From NCBI RefSeq assembly GCF_014050145.1, contig NZ_JACFYF010000011.1, forward strand, positions 58,120 to 122,119: a stretch of DNA of 64,000 nucleotides, in the 5' to 3' direction. Source of the stretch: Vibrio marinisediminis (GTDB lineage Bacteria > Pseudomonadota > Gammaproteobacteria > Enterobacterales > Vibrionaceae). A program made the translations under genes and the position numbers. How positions within the stretch are numbered: the first letter of the stretch is position 1; every line of letters starts with the position of its first letter. Positions 16,673 through 27,572 of this stretch are shown here, piece after piece. The notes under the pieces were generated by a model. It was not told where the DNA came from. It saw only the letters and a program-made list of their open reading frames with translations, and made no database searches.

Positions 16673-19033
16673 ATGACGATAGAAAAGCTAGTGGCTAGTC
16701 AACTTTACCACGCAACGGAACTCGATCAGTTACCAAGCAAGTCGACAAAAGATTTGCCGCCAATAGATGAAATAGTGGGTCAAGAGCGCGCGCAAAAAGC
16801 AGTTGAATTTGCTATGTCGATCAAAGAGAAGGGCTATAACATCTATGCCATCGGTCAAAATGGCTTAGGTAAGCGCACCATGATTTTGCGCTATCTGCAT
16901 CGACATAAGACCAATGTCTCTGATTTGTATGACTGGTGTTATGTTTCTGATTTTCATAATAATAGAACGCCGAAGGTGCTTAAGTTGCCTTGTGGTGTTG
17001 GCAAAGGGTTTAAGCACGATATTGAAAAAATGATCGCTAAACTCGTTCTTGCCATGCCATTGGCTTTTGACAATGAGCTGTATATTAGTCGAGCAGAGAA
17101 GCTAAAGTCTCAGTTAGCACAAAAACAAGCGCTTGAACTGGAATCAATCAGTAAAGAAGCGCAAGAGAAAAGCATCAGCTTAACCATGACGACGCAAGGT
17201 GATTATCAATTTGTCGCTATGGATGGGGAAGAGTTACATACAGAAGAAAGCTTTGATGAGTTATCGATAAAAGAGCAAGAACAATTTGGTGCTACGATCG
17301 ACGAGTTAGAAGTTAAATTGCGCAATATGGTTAGAGAGCTAACCGAGTGGGAAGAAACCTTCAGTGAGAAAATTAAAAAGCTGAATGACGACGTAACATT
17401 GGATGTGATTGCCCACTTTATCAAGCAATTGAAAGAGGACTATTCACAGTACCCTGAAATTAAGCTTTACCTATCAGAGCTACAAAAAGACATCGTTGAA
17501 AACGCTGAGATCTTTTTGGAGCAAGGGAATGAACAAGCTGAAATAGCAGCAGCCTCATTAGATAAGAAATTGCCGCGTCGCTACAAAGTCAATATTTTGG
17601 TCAATCGCAAAGCCTGTGAATTCCCTGTTGTAGTGGAAGAGAATCCAAACTACCACAGCTTATTTGGTTACATTGAAACAGCGACTTATAAAGGCACGGT
17701 ATTCACTGACTTTTCATTGATTCGAGCAGGCAGTTTGCACAAAGCCAATGGTGGCGTATTGCTGATAGATGCGCAGAAGGTGTTAGAGCAGCCATACGTA
17801 TGGGATGGTTTAAAACGCGCGTTGCGCTCACGCCAATTGAGCTTCACTTCGTTAGAGAAAGAACTGACGCTGACTGGCGCCGTTTCACTTGATCCTGAAC
17901 CCATTCCATTGGATGTGAAAATTATTCTGTTTGGTGATTACCGCACTTATCAGTTGTTGCAGCATTACGATCCGGAATTTAGTGAACTATTCCGAGTTAC
18001 CGCCGATTTTGAAGATGAGATGAAGCGTACATCAGATTCAGAAATGCATTACGCGAGATTTATTTCAAGCGTCGTTCACGATAACAATATGCTGCATTGT
18101 GATCGGAAAGCCATCGCTCGAATTATTGAGCACAGCTCGAGGTTGGCAGGTGATCAGAATAAATTGTCACTGCATTCGGCAAATATCGCCAATTTACTCC
18201 GTGAATCAAACTACGTAGCAAAACAAGCCAATGCAAATATGATTCGCTCAAGTCATGTTGAGGAGGCGCTGGCTAACCAAGAATTACGCGTGAGTCGCTT
18301 AAAAGATGCGGTCATGGAAGGGTTTATCAATGGAACGACCTTAATCCGTACCGAAGGATTGGCTATAGGGCAAGTGAATGCTCTGTCGGTGTTGAGCACA
18401 AGTGAATACATGTTTGGTGCTCCTAACCGCATTACTGCCACGACATGTTATGGCGACGGAGATGTGATTGATATTGAGCGCAGCGTTGACTTAGGTGGCA
18501 GTATTCACTCAAAAGGAGTGATGATACTAACCGCTTACCTCTCCTCTGTATTTGGCAAAACAGCCAAAGTGCCATTAACGACTACTATCACGTTTGAACA
18601 ATCTTACGGTGGGGTGGATGGTGACAGTGCCAGTATGGCCGAGTTCTGTGCGGTGGTATCGGCGTTTTCTAAACAACCCAATCGACAAGATATCGCCATT
18701 ACGGGCTCTATGAATCAGTTTGGTGAGTCGCAACCGATTGGTGGCGTGAACGAAAAAATAGAGGGCTTCTTTGACGTTTGTGGCATTAAAGGTAGGACAT
18801 CAGAGCAAGGGGTGATCATTCCGCGCTCTAACATGCATAACTTGATGTTACGCCCTGACGTGGTTAAAGCGGTAGAGAAAGGCGAGTTTAATATTTGGGC
18901 GATAGACCATGTTACAGAGGCGATTGAAATTTTCTCTGGTAAACCAGCTGGAACACCAAGTGATGAGGGTAGCTACCCGATTGATACCATCTATGGGATT
19001 GCGCAGGCTAAATTGAATGCATTGCGGAAGTAG
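16673..19033 (+). CDS. Lon-like ATP-dependent protease (LonH/YcbZ type)
   Basis: A 786-residue protein. The N-terminal AAA-like region has GQNGLGKRTM as its P-loop, with Arg in place of the usual Ser/Thr after GK, and a Walker B-like GGVLLIDAQKVL with Ala in place of the usual Glu; both suggest altered ATP use, and such changes occur in this family. A coiled-coil insert spans about 140-290. The C-terminal Lon protease domain (about 555-760) shows DGDSASMAE with the catalytic Ser and GGVNEKIEGFFDVC with the catalytic Lys. The ATG at 16673 is chosen because AAGGA lies 7 bases upstream; the ATG at 16667 would be too close. A terminator follows. Confidence 0.9.
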   Translation: MTIEKLVASQLYHATELDQLPSKSTKDLPPIDEIVGQERAQKAVEFAMSIKEKGYNIYAIGQNGLGKRTMILRYLHRHKTNVSDLYDWCYVSDFHNNRTPKVLKLPCGVGKGFKHDIEKMIAKLVLAMPLAFDNELYISRAEKLKSQLAQKQALELESISKEAQEKSISLTMTTQGDYQFVAMDGEELHTEESFDELSIKEQEQFGATIDELEVKLRNMVRELTEWEETFSEKIKKLNDDVTLDVIAHFIKQLKEDYSQYPEIKLYLSELQKDIVENAEIFLEQGNEQAEIAAASLDKKLPRRYKVNILVNRKACEFPVVVEENPNYHSLFGYIETATYKGTVFTDFSLIRAGSLHKANGGVLLIDAQKVLEQPYVWDGLKRALRSRQLSFTSLEKELTLTGAVSLDPEPIPLDVKIILFGDYRTYQLLQHYDPEFSELFRVTADFEDEMKRTSDSEMHYARFISSVVHDNNMLHCDRKAIARIIEHSSRLAGDQNKLSLHSANIANLLRESNYVAKQANANMIRSSHVEEALANQELRVSRLKDAVMEGFINGTTLIRTEGLAIGQVNALSVLSTSEYMFGAPNRITATTCYGDGDVIDIERSVDLGGSIHSKGVMILTAYLSSVFGKTAKVPLTTTITFEQSYGGVDGDSASMAEFCAVVSAFSKQPNRQDIAITGSMNQFGESQPIGGVNEKIEGFFDVCGIKGRTSEQGVIIPRSNMHNLMLRPDVVKAVEKGEFNIWAIDHVTEAIEIFSGKPAGTPSDEGSYPIDTIYGIAQAKLNALRK

Positions 19034-19051
19034 TACTCAGAAACAGAGTTA

Positions 19052-19076
19052 GGCTCTCCTTGGAGAGCCTTTTTTC
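19052..19076 (+). terminator. Intrinsic terminator after the Lon-like gene
   Basis: GGCTCTCC and GGAGAGCC form a tight hairpin followed by six or more T. Confidence 0.9.
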
Positions 19077-19214
19077 TATGCAAGCTCAAATACTGAATAA
19101 GGTTGATTGAGCGTTTGCTATTGTCGATACAAGTACATGGCTGCGATGGAGTGGGTCGCTCGTTAATGCGTATTATGATAATATCGCCGCCTTTCTGGAC
19201 TATCAGTAGTAATA

Positions 19215-19733
19215 ATGAGACATCTAAAAACAACCATTCACCCTGATATTGATCACCTCGACGATAAAACGGTTTTTCAACGCAAAGCGGCGCGAGCCAT
19301 TGTGATTGATGGCGAAGATATTCTATTGCTTTATACAGAGCGCTATCACGACTATACCATTCCTGGTGGTGGCCTAGATGACGGTGAAGATGTTATTGCT
19401 GGATTAGTGCGAGAACTAGAAGAAGAGACCGGCGCGCAGAACATTCACAACATTAAACCATTTGGTATTTTTGAAGAGTTTCGTCCTTGGTACAAAGACG
19501 ACGCAGATATTATGCATATGACGTCTTACTGTTATACCTGCAAAATCGACCGTGAATTGGGTGAAACCGATTACGAAGATTATGAGATTAAAAATGGTAT
19601 GAAGCCAGTGTGGCTAAACATCCATGACGCGATCGCACACAATGAAAAAACGATGGCAGAAAGTCCTAAGAAGGGCATGAGTATTGAGCGGGAGACATTT
19701 CTGCTGCACTTGATAGCCAAAGAGATGCTGTAA
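19215..19733 (+). CDS. NUDIX hydrolase
   Basis: A 172-residue cytosolic hydrolase of nucleoside diphosphates linked to another group. The complete Nudix box lies at residues 52-74 (G-x5-E-x7-REL-EEETGA), giving the Mg2+-binding Glu residues. Ahead of it are the usual strands AARAIVIDGEDILLLYTERY. The C-terminal part does not reveal the substrate. The start ATG has a poor ribosome site. It stands alone between two terminators, so it is probably monocistronic. Confidence 0.9.
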   Translation: MRHLKTTIHPDIDHLDDKTVFQRKAARAIVIDGEDILLLYTERYHDYTIPGGGLDDGEDVIAGLVRELEEETGAQNIHNIKPFGIFEEFRPWYKDDADIMHMTSYCYTCKIDRELGETDYEDYEIKNGMKPVWLNIHDAIAHNEKTMAESPKKGMSIERETFLLHLIAKEML

Positions 19734-19745
19734 CCAAAATGAAGA

Positions 19746-19776
19746 CAAGCCCGCGAATCGCGGGTTTGTTGTTTTT
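19746..19776 (+). terminator. Intrinsic terminator after the NUDIX gene
   Basis: CAAGCCCGCG pairs with CGCGGGTTTG (one G-T pair) around AAT, followed by TTGTTTTT. Confidence 0.85.
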
Positions 19777-19902
19777 GAAGGTTAGCTAATAAAATTATTA
19801 ACAGCGGCAACTTGTATGATTTATGTCCGAACGGATTTTTCAGTATATACTTACTCAAGTAATTGAATTATAAAAATAGAATAAAATGCTAAGGGAGTAG
19901 CT

Positions 19903-21720
19903 ATGGGGATTTTTCAACGCCTAGTGATAGGAAGCGTATTATCGCTTGTCAGTTCAACCGCACTTTCAGCCGTTATTGAAAGCACCTCTCTTGTTGGGTT
20001 TGGTACTGCCAAATACCCCGACAACTTTACCCATTTTGATTATGTGAATCCTAACGCGCCAAAATTTGGCAAGATCACTTATGGGGTGGTTGGTACTTAC
20101 GATAACTTCAATCGTTTTGCATCGCGTGGTGTATCAGCCCAAGGCGCCGGTGAGCTCTACGATACGCTCATGTTTAGCCCAAGTGATGAGATTGACGCCT
20201 ATTACCCTCTAATTGCGCAAAAAGTGCGATACTCTGATGATTATTCGTGGATGGAAGTGGAGATCAACCCCAAAGCGCGCTTCCATGATGGGCAACCAAT
20301 TACGGCACACGACGTTGCATTTAGTTTTGAGAAATTCATGACAGAGGGCGTTCCCCAATACCGTGTTTATTATCAAGATATTCAATCCGTCACTGCAAAA
20401 AGTGACCATCTAGTTCGCATTGAAATGGCGAAACTGAATCGTGAGAAATTGTTTAGTTTTGCTCAATCTACTCGAGTCCTACCTAAGCATTTTTGGCAAG
20501 ATAAGAACTTTTCAGAGCCTTTGTCTCAGCCACCAGTCGGTAGCTCCGCTTATCAGATCACAGACTTTAAAGTGGGGCAAAGCGTTACCTATTCACTGGT
20601 TGAAGATTACTGGGCAAAAGACCTACCTGTGAACATAGGTCGACACAATTTCGAGCAAACACAATACGATTATTACCGAGACGATACGGTAATGCTTGAA
20701 GCGTTTAAAGCGGGCGAATTTGATTTCCGTTTGGAGACGTCGGCTAAGTTTTGGGCGAATTCCTATACCGGACAAAACTTTGACAAAGGCTTTATCGTTA
20801 AAGAAGAAATACAACACCATAAGCCTGAATCGACCCAAGCATTCGTCTTCAATACTCAACGCGAGTTCTTCAAAGATCCTAAAGTGCGAGAAGCGCTTAA
20901 CTATGCGATGGATTTTGAATGGATGAACAGCAATATGTTCTATGGTCAGTATTCGCGTACCCGCAGTTACTTTCAAAATACAGATTATGAAGCACTGGGC
21001 TTGCCTGATGAACAAGAAACCAACATTTTAAATCAGTATAAAGACCAAATTCCTGCGCGAGTCTTTACTGATGAGTACCAGCCACCTGTTACTGATGGTT
21101 CAGGGCGTATTCGTACGCAAATGCGCAGTGCATTTAAATTACTTAAAGAAGCTGGGTGGGAACTAAACAATAAAGTGATGACCAATGTAGAGACGGGGCA
21201 ACCTCTTGCATTTGAGTTTTTAGTTTATAGCCCAACGACAGAGCGTATTGCCATTCCTATGCAGAAGAACTTAAAACGCATGGGTATCGCGATGAAAATT
21301 CGTACGGTAGATACGACCCAATATATTAAGCGTCTACGTGACCGTGATTTCGACATGCTTTCGTCACCGTATTCCGCTAATCCGTATCCTAGCCCGAACT
21401 TGATGATTATCTGGAACTCCAATTACATGGATTCAACCTACAATACCGCAGGGGTCAATAACCCAGTGGTGGATGCACTCACGGAAGAAATCGTTAAGAA
21501 TCAGCAGAATCCAGAGAAGCTATTGCCATTAGGTCGTGCCTTAGATCGGGTATTGCAGTGGAATTTCTATATCATTCCACAATGGCATATTGGTAAATAC
21601 CGTGTCGCAATGTGGGATAAGTTTGAACGTCCAGAGGTAATGCCAACTTATGAGCTGGGGATTGATACATGGTGGATATCGCAAGACAAAACGCACCTGT
21701 TACCTGAAAAACGCCGTTAA
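19903..21720 (+). CDS. yejA: Peptide ABC transporter, periplasmic binding protein (YejA-like)
   Basis: Binds peptides in the periplasm and delivers them to YejBEF. The 605 residues begin with a Sec signal peptide (basic start, hydrophobic core GSVLSLVSSTALSA, cleavage near residue 23) and continue as a family-5 solute-binding protein, with FHDGQPITAHDVAFSFEKFM and a lobe-2 segment GIAMKIRTVDTTQYIKRLRD. In enterobacteria this importer also takes up microcin C. AAGGGAG precedes the ATG. It opens a four-gene operon; the next gene starts 10 bases after its stop. Confidence 0.93.
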   Translation: MGIFQRLVIGSVLSLVSSTALSAVIESTSLVGFGTAKYPDNFTHFDYVNPNAPKFGKITYGVVGTYDNFNRFASRGVSAQGAGELYDTLMFSPSDEIDAYYPLIAQKVRYSDDYSWMEVEINPKARFHDGQPITAHDVAFSFEKFMTEGVPQYRVYYQDIQSVTAKSDHLVRIEMAKLNREKLFSFAQSTRVLPKHFWQDKNFSEPLSQPPVGSSAYQITDFKVGQSVTYSLVEDYWAKDLPVNIGRHNFEQTQYDYYRDDTVMLEAFKAGEFDFRLETSAKFWANSYTGQNFDKGFIVKEEIQHHKPESTQAFVFNTQREFFKDPKVREALNYAMDFEWMNSNMFYGQYSRTRSYFQNTDYEALGLPDEQETNILNQYKDQIPARVFTDEYQPPVTDGSGRIRTQMRSAFKLLKEAGWELNNKVMTNVETGQPLAFEFLVYSPTTERIAIPMQKNLKRMGIAMKIRTVDTTQYIKRLRDRDFDMLSSPYSANPYPSPNLMIIWNSNYMDSTYNTAGVNNPVVDALTEEIVKNQQNPEKLLPLGRALDRVLQWNFYIIPQWHIGKYRVAMWDKFERPEVMPTYELGIDTWWISQDKTHLLPEKRR

Positions 21721-21730
21721 AGAGGGATAA

Positions 21731-22819
21731 ATGGCTGCTTATATATTTCGTCGTTTGCTTCTGGTTATTCCCACATTATGGGCAATAATCACGATCAACT
21801 TTTTTATCATTCAAATTGCTCCGGGTGGTCCGGTAGAGCAGGCTATTGCACAAATTGAAGGTCAATCTTCAGGTATCATGGAACGCTTTTCCGGCGGTGG
21901 TACAGAAGTTGAGTTGGAAATTTCAAAAGAGGCAAACTCGACAGGTTATAAAGGCTCTCGAGGGCTAGACCCTGAAGTCGTTGAAGAGATCAAAAAGCAG
22001 TTTGGATTTGATAAGCCGCTCCACGAACGCTACTTCGATATGCTGAAAAACTATGCCACGTTTAACTTTGGTGAGAGCCTATTTAAAGGTGGCAATGTCA
22101 TTGATTTAATCGTTGAAAGATTGCCTGTTTCCATCTCTCTTGGGCTCTGGAGCACTTTGATTATCTACTTAATTTCGATTCCTCTTGGCATCATGAAGGC
22201 GATTCATCATGGCTCCCGATTTGATATTTGGTCGAGTGCTTTGGTGATCGTCGGTTACGCCATTCCCGGGTTTCTCTTTGCCATTATTCTGATCATTTTG
22301 TTTGCGAGTGGTAACTATTTTAGCTGGTTCCCTTTACGTGGTTTAGTTTCGAGTAATTTTGAACAGTTGACTTGGTATCAACAAATTATTGATTATTTTT
22401 GGCACTTGGCTTTGCCTATTTTTGCCATGGTGATCGGTGGTTTTGCCACATTGAGTATGTTAACCAAAAACTCTTTCCTAGATGAAATCAATAAGCAATA
22501 TGTGGTGACGGCACGCGCGAAAGGCTTGGATGAGCGAAGCATTCTTTATCGCCATGTTTTTCGTAACGCCATGTTGATCATTATTGCGGGCTTCCCTAGT
22601 GCTTTCATCAGTATATTTTTTACTGGTTCAATGCTCATTGAAGTGATGTTTTCCCTTGAAGGCATTGGTTTACTTGGCTTTGAATCAACCATTCAGCGTG
22701 ATTATCCCGTGGTGTTTAGTTCACTATATATCATGACGTTACTGGGCTTAATATTGAGCATTATTTCTGATCTGACCTACACATGGGTTGATCCTCGTAT
22801 TGATTTTGAGGCCCGTTAA
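21731..22819 (+). CDS. yejB: Peptide ABC transporter permease (YejB-like)
   Basis: First of two inner-membrane permease subunits of the peptide importer, 362 residues. It starts with the DppB-type segment [20 protein letters not shown] and carries a periplasmic insert before the core. The ATPase-contact loop is visible as [20 protein letters not shown] (the EAA-like motif). A late [14 protein letters not shown] segment and the closing [11 protein letters not shown] are typical of the family. The insert at about 38-95 is a feature of YejB proteins. The stop overlaps the start of yejE by one base. Confidence 0.94.
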   Translation: MAAYIFRRLLLVIPTLWAIITINFFIIQIAPGGPVEQAIAQIEGQSSGIMERFSGGGTEVELEISKEANSTGYKGSRGLDPEVVEEIKKQFGFDKPLHERYFDMLKNYATFNFGESLFKGGNVIDLIVERLPVSISLGLWSTLIIYLISIPLGIMKAIHHGSRFDIWSSALVIVGYAIPGFLFAIILIILFASGNYFSWFPLRGLVSSNFEQLTWYQQIIDYFWHLALPIFAMVIGGFATLSMLTKNSFLDEINKQYVVTARAKGLDERSILYRHVFRNAMLIIIAGFPSAFISIFFTGSMLIEVMFSLEGIGLLGFESTIQRDYPVVFSSLYIMTLLGLILSIISDLTYTWVDPRIDFEAR

Positions 22820-23859
22820 TGGTTAAAAAAACGAAAATGCGCAACCCTTTGAATCAAGCTCGATGGGCGCGTTTTAAATCTAATAAACGTGGTTTCTTCT
22901 CACTTTGGTTGTTCTCGATACTGTTTATTTTCAGTCTGTTTGCTGAATTTGTTGCCAATGATAAACCACTGCTGATTCACTATGAGCAGCAATGGTATAT
23001 GCCAGTATTTCACCAATATACTGAAACAGAGTTTGGCGGTGAATTTGAAACCGAAGCGGACTATACCGACCCATATGTCATTGAGTTGATAGAAGAGAGC
23101 GGCTCTATCTATTGGCCTCTGATCCGCTTTAGTTACGATACGATCAATTACAACGTTGTTGGTGCCGTACCTTCGGCACCTGACGCCGTTAACTGGCTTG
23201 GCACGGATGACAAAGGGCGTGATGTACTGGCGCGTATTATCTATGGCTTTCGTATCTCGGTTATTTTTGGTTTTGTGCTCACCATTGTGTCCAGTGTGAT
23301 TGGCGTTGTTGTGGGGGCAACACAGGGCTACTACGGCGGTTGGCTTGATTTGCTTGGGCAACGCTTTATTGAGGTTTGGTCGGGCATGCCGACGTTGTTT
23401 TTGCTGATCATCCTATCCAGCTTTGTTGAGCCGAATTTTTGGTGGTTACTTGGCATTATGGTGCTGTTTAGCTGGATGAGCCTAGTGGGTATTGTCCGAG
23501 CTGAGTTTCTGCGCTGTCGTAACTTTGATTATGTTCGCGCTGCTCAGGCGATGGGTGTTGATGATAAGCGTATCATGCTGCGTCATATGCTACCTAACGC
23601 CATGGTGGCGTCGTTGACTATGATGCCATTCATTCTTTCCGGTTCGGTGACCACGCTAACATCGTTAGATTTTCTTGGTTTTGGCTTGCCTGCGGGTTCA
23701 CCGTCATTGGGCGAGCTATTGGCGCAAGGTAAAGCGAACTTACAAGCCCCATGGCTGGGTATTTCTGCTTTCGTTGTGTTGTCTCTGATGCTGACACTGC
23801 TTGTCTTTGTCGGCGAAGCTGTGCGCGATGCGTTTGATCCACACCAACAGGGTAAATAA
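22819..23859 (+). CDS. yejE: Peptide ABC transporter permease (YejE-like)
   Basis: Second permease subunit, 346 residues, DppC type. After a basic N-terminus (NQARWARFKSNKRGFFSLWL, the OppC N-terminal segment) comes one helix and a long periplasmic loop, then the core with GTDDKGRDVLARIIYGFRIS. The ATPase-contact loop YVRAAQAMGVDDKRIMLRHM follows, and the end DAFDPHQQ is characteristic. Its ATG overlaps the yejB stop (TAATG), indicating translational coupling. yejF starts two bases after its stop. Confidence 0.94.
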   Translation: MVKKTKMRNPLNQARWARFKSNKRGFFSLWLFSILFIFSLFAEFVANDKPLLIHYEQQWYMPVFHQYTETEFGGEFETEADYTDPYVIELIEESGSIYWPLIRFSYDTINYNVVGAVPSAPDAVNWLGTDDKGRDVLARIIYGFRISVIFGFVLTIVSSVIGVVVGATQGYYGGWLDLLGQRFIEVWSGMPTLFLLIILSSFVEPNFWWLLGIMVLFSWMSLVGIVRAEFLRCRNFDYVRAAQAMGVDDKRIMLRHMLPNAMVASLTMMPFILSGSVTTLTSLDFLGFGLPAGSPSLGELLAQGKANLQAPWLGISAFVVLSLMLTLLVFVGEAVRDAFDPHQQGK

Positions 23860-23861
23860 TC

Positions 23862-25448
23862 ATGTCAGACAACTTATTATCGATTGATTCTTTGTCCGTT
23901 GGTTTTGGTCGAACAAAGGATTTAGAACAAGTCACTTTTGATGTATCGCTTGATATTAAGCGTGGTGAAACATTAGCGTTGGTCGGTGAGAGTGGGTCGG
24001 GTAAATCGGTCACTGCCAATGCCATTTTGAAGCTGTTGCCACGAGGATCGGCGCATTACCTTAACGGTCACATTCAGTTTGATGGCATTGATATGTTGGC
24101 ATGTACAGAGCGTCGGTTGCGTGGCATACGCGGGGCGCGAATAGGCATGATTTTCCAGGAACCTATGGTATCGCTTAACCCATTACATAAAATCGGTAAG
24201 CAATTGGTGGAGATTGTCGGTATTCATCGAGGCTTACGCCAACGGAAAGCAGAGGCGCTGGCAATTGAATGGCTTAAGAAGGTTGGTATTCGGCAGCCTG
24301 AAGCTAAGATCAACGCTTACCCACATGAATTATCTGGTGGTGAGCGCCAGCGCGTTATGATTGCGATGGCGTTAATTAATGAGCCTGAATTGCTGATTGC
24401 CGATGAGCCGACGACGGCACTTGATGTTTCAGTACAAGCGCAGATTTTAGATTTACTTAAGTCGCTACAAAAAGAGTTGGGCATGGCAATGCTCTTTATT
24501 ACTCATGACCTCAGTATTGTGCGCCGGATTGCCGATAGGGTAGCGGTAATGCGCAACGGTGAACTAGTTGAAGTGGGTGAATGCCGGCAAGTGTTTACGC
24601 AACCGAATCACCCCTATACCAAACAATTGATTGATTCTGATCCGAAAGGTTTGCCGGTCGAAGTCGAGCCTGATTCGCCGCCATTGTTGAGTGTTGAGCA
24701 GTTAAGAGTATGGTTTCCAATCACTGGTGGCTTATTTAAACGTGTGGTTTCGCATGTAAAAGCGGTGACGGATATGGGCTTTGAGCTCAAGCGAGGGTAT
24801 TCGATTGGGCTGGTGGGCGAGAGTGGTTCAGGTAAATCGACCACTGGCATGGCGATCCTTCGTTTAGTCAATTCTCACGGTTCGATCAGCTATCAAGGTA
24901 ATGAATTGCAAGGCTTGGACCGACAAGCAATGCTGCCTTATCGCAATAAAATGCAGGTGGTATTCCAAGACCCGTTTTCGGCGTTAAATCCTCGAATGTC
25001 GGTCGCACAAGTGATTGGTGAAGGTCTGCAAGTACACACACAAATGAGTGACAAAGAGGTAGATGCGGCGATTGTTAAGGTGATGCTAGAAGTCGACTTG
25101 GACCCTGAAACACGTTTCCGTTACCCTAATGAATTTTCGGGTGGTCAGCGACAACGTATTGCGATTGCGAGAGCCTTGGTACTTAAGCCAGAGTTTATAC
25201 TACTGGATGAACCTACTTCATCACTTGACCGAACGGTACAAGCGCAGATCTTGCAGCTATTGAAGTCTCTACAAGCCAAATATGGTTTAACATATTTGTT
25301 TATCAGCCACGATCTGAACGTGGTGAAATCGCTTTGTCATTACACCATCGTGATGCGCAATGGCGAAATTGTCGAACAAGGTGAAACCCAGAAATTATTT
25401 AGCCAACCAAACCAAAGTTACACCCAAGAGTTGGTGGCGCTTTCTTAA
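23862..25448 (+). CDS. yejF: Peptide ABC transporter, duplicated ATPase (YejF-like)
   Basis: Energises the importer. The 528 residues hold two ABC ATPase domains in one chain. Each has a Walker A ([13 protein letters not shown] near residue 41 and [13 protein letters not shown] near 323), a signature (LSGGERQR and FSGGQRQR) and a Walker B ([12 protein letters not shown] and [11 protein letters not shown]). The oligopeptide transporter C-terminal extension NHPYTKQLI follows domain one. It is the last gene of yejABEF. The next gene is convergent, 17 bases away, with no clear terminator between. Confidence 0.95.
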   Translation: MSDNLLSIDSLSVGFGRTKDLEQVTFDVSLDIKRGETLALVGESGSGKSVTANAILKLLPRGSAHYLNGHIQFDGIDMLACTERRLRGIRGARIGMIFQEPMVSLNPLHKIGKQLVEIVGIHRGLRQRKAEALAIEWLKKVGIRQPEAKINAYPHELSGGERQRVMIAMALINEPELLIADEPTTALDVSVQAQILDLLKSLQKELGMAMLFITHDLSIVRRIADRVAVMRNGELVEVGECRQVFTQPNHPYTKQLIDSDPKGLPVEVEPDSPPLLSVEQLRVWFPITGGLFKRVVSHVKAVTDMGFELKRGYSIGLVGESGSGKSTTGMAILRLVNSHGSISYQGNELQGLDRQAMLPYRNKMQVVFQDPFSALNPRMSVAQVIGEGLQVHTQMSDKEVDAAIVKVMLEVDLDPETRFRYPNEFSGGQRQRIAIARALVLKPEFILLDEPTSSLDRTVQAQILQLLKSLQAKYGLTYLFISHDLNVVKSLCHYTIVMRNGEIVEQGETQKLFSQPNQSYTQELVALS

Positions 25449-25465
25449 CTTGAACACGAGTTGAA

Positions 25466-27244
25466 TTAAACCTGAGTTATATAGCTAGCGCTGGCTAAAG
25501 ATAGCGGTTTGCTAAACCAGAACCCTTGCAAATAGTTGACGCCGATTGCAGTGAATTTTCGCTGCATATCTGCGCTCTCTATCCCTTCTATAACCACATC
25601 GACCTGATTTGATTGGCACAAATTAACAATAAATTGTAGGTACTCGAATGTGGATGGATTCTCTAACGCTCGCCACGCCATACTTTTATCAACCTTGATC
25701 TGCTTTAATGGTAAGTCAAAAAAGCTGTTGATAGAGCTGTAGCCTGAACCAAAATCATCAAGCGATAGGCAAAAACCAAATTGATTGAGGCGGCACAGCT
25801 GTGATACCGCGTTTTTATTCCCATCAAGAATGACGGTTTCTGTTAGCTCCAACACGATCTGATCGGGTTCGATTTGATAGTGTTCAGCTAGCTTTTTGGC
25901 TTGCTCTGGAAACTGGCTGTTGAGCAACTGTAGGACTGAAACATTAATATTAACGCGGACTTTGCTGTTGTGTTGCTGTTGGTAATGTTGGATAAATTTG
26001 CACGCTTTACGAAAAACTAAATAGCCGAGTTCGATAATCAAACCATTTTTTTCGGCAACGGGAATGAATTCATCAGGAAAGATCTGCCCTAATTGCTTAT
26101 CTTTCCAACGCACTAAAGCCTCAAAACTGGCAATCTTATTGGAGTTGGCATCAATGATTGGTTGAAAGCGAACGCTAAGCGCTTCGTTTTTAACCGCTCG
26201 CGATAACTCTCGTTCAATATAGAAATGACGGTCGACATTTTTTTGTGTTTTATCGTGATAGATGGCTAATCGATTATCTTGTTTTTCACGCGCAAACTGA
26301 CAAGTACGGAACGCTATTTTTAGTATTTCGTCGCTGGATTGATTCGGATAGAAGTTTGGGTAGATACCAAGACTGATGTCGTTACCCCATAGCGAACCAT
26401 TTGCTTCAATCGATTTTTGATAGGTCGAAAGGATTTGCTTGCCTAATGTTTCAATTTCTTCAGCGGTGTATTCGCCTTTGACCAAGATAGCGAAATCATC
26501 GGAGCGTATGCGATAAATATCAATAAAGGTGTCTGGCAAACTACTAAGGGATGTTAGTAGGTGCGCCATGAGTTCATGTAACGTGTGGGCGCCAAATAGA
26601 GATAAATAAGTGCGAATGTCTTCGAGATGAGCGTAGATAAGTGAATAGGATGGTCCGTTTTTTTTGCAACGCTTTTTGATATCAACCGCGAGTTTCTGGG
26701 CGTTAGCAAGCCCTGAGGCACCATCTTGGAACGCTGTTTGATGAATGTAGGTTTCCATTAGCTTGGCATCGGAAATGTCGCTGTGCAGCCCTACAATAAA
26801 CTTTTTGCCATCAATCGTTTTGGTAATACCTGTGGCTTCGACCCAGATATATTGCCCAGCTTTGTTTCGCACTCTGTACTGAACTGAATCACGGTTGTTC
26901 TCTGTCAGTATGTGTTGTGCGACGCTGGTCTTTAGCAAACTACGGTCAAACGGGTGGACTTTTTCTAGCCATTGTTCGAAAGGAATATGTCCGCTTTCAA
27001 TATCAAATTGCTGATAGAAAGAAGGATTATAGAAAAAAATATGGTCAGTACCCGTCATGTAAAACAAACCATCATTGAGTACATCGAAAATGTACTTGAA
27101 ATGGTTGTTCATGATGAGATCGAGCTGCGCACCAGATAAAGGAGCAGGACGCTCGCTATGGGCGTCAGAACTCTCTTCTATTTCATGATAGAGCTCGAGT
27201 TCTAAATCTAGATGCGGATAGAGAGTAACGATATTTTCGGACAT
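25466..27244 (-). CDS. PAS-GGDEF-EAL protein, degenerate GGDEF, intact EAL
   Basis: A 592-residue cytosolic c-di-GMP protein without membrane segments. A PAS domain (about 50-165) ends in the PAC motif YRVRNKAGQYIWVEATG. The GGDEF domain (about 170-325) has RSDDF where the active site should be, so it is unlikely to make c-di-GMP. The EAL domain (about 335-585) has SFEALVRW, VNINVS, VLELTET, SLDDFGSGYSS, KVDKS, VIEGIES and QGFWFSKP, all needed residues, so it should be a phosphodiesterase. PAS and GGDEF are probably regulatory inputs. The start is supported by its position only; no strong ribosome site. Confidence 0.92.
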   Translation of the reverse strand: MSENIVTLYPHLDLELELYHEIEESSDAHSERPAPLSGAQLDLIMNNHFKYIFDVLNDGLFYMTGTDHIFFYNPSFYQQFDIESGHIPFEQWLEKVHPFDRSLLKTSVAQHILTENNRDSVQYRVRNKAGQYIWVEATGITKTIDGKKFIVGLHSDISDAKLMETYIHQTAFQDGASGLANAQKLAVDIKKRCKKNGPSYSLIYAHLEDIRTYLSLFGAHTLHELMAHLLTSLSSLPDTFIDIYRIRSDDFAILVKGEYTAEEIETLGKQILSTYQKSIEANGSLWGNDISLGIYPNFYPNQSSDEILKIAFRTCQFAREKQDNRLAIYHDKTQKNVDRHFYIERELSRAVKNEALSVRFQPIIDANSNKIASFEALVRWKDKQLGQIFPDEFIPVAEKNGLIIELGYLVFRKACKFIQHYQQQHNSKVRVNINVSVLQLLNSQFPEQAKKLAEHYQIEPDQIVLELTETVILDGNKNAVSQLCRLNQFGFCLSLDDFGSGYSSINSFFDLPLKQIKVDKSMAWRALENPSTFEYLQFIVNLCQSNQVDVVIEGIESADMQRKFTAIGVNYLQGFWFSKPLSLASASYITQV

Positions 27245-27572
27245 TTTTTAGAAACACCTGGTTCACCTCTGCGAACGACGCACTAAACGCGATCGAGACT
27301 AGGTACAACACTTCCATTAGGCTACTGGTTTTACATTATTACTGAACATAATGCTATAAAACATTCATTAAATTGACTAATCAATATCAGTTAAGCATTT
27401 GAATGTGATATTAATAACCAATTCAAATCGAATTTTGCGATCGATTGATACAGATCTTTTTTGCCCTTAGATTTTTTGTAGAGAGAGATTGCTGGTGTTA
27501 ATTGCCAAATAAAGAGCTTGAGAGTATGACAAAGACAAGGCAGACTCGACGTTTTCAAGTAGAGGTAAGCAG
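27245..27572. other. Divergent intergenic region
   Basis: About 330 bases between the divergent PAS-GGDEF-EAL and S4 genes; AT-rich. It must hold both promoters, but I see no clear operator or RNA structure. Confidence 0.4.
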
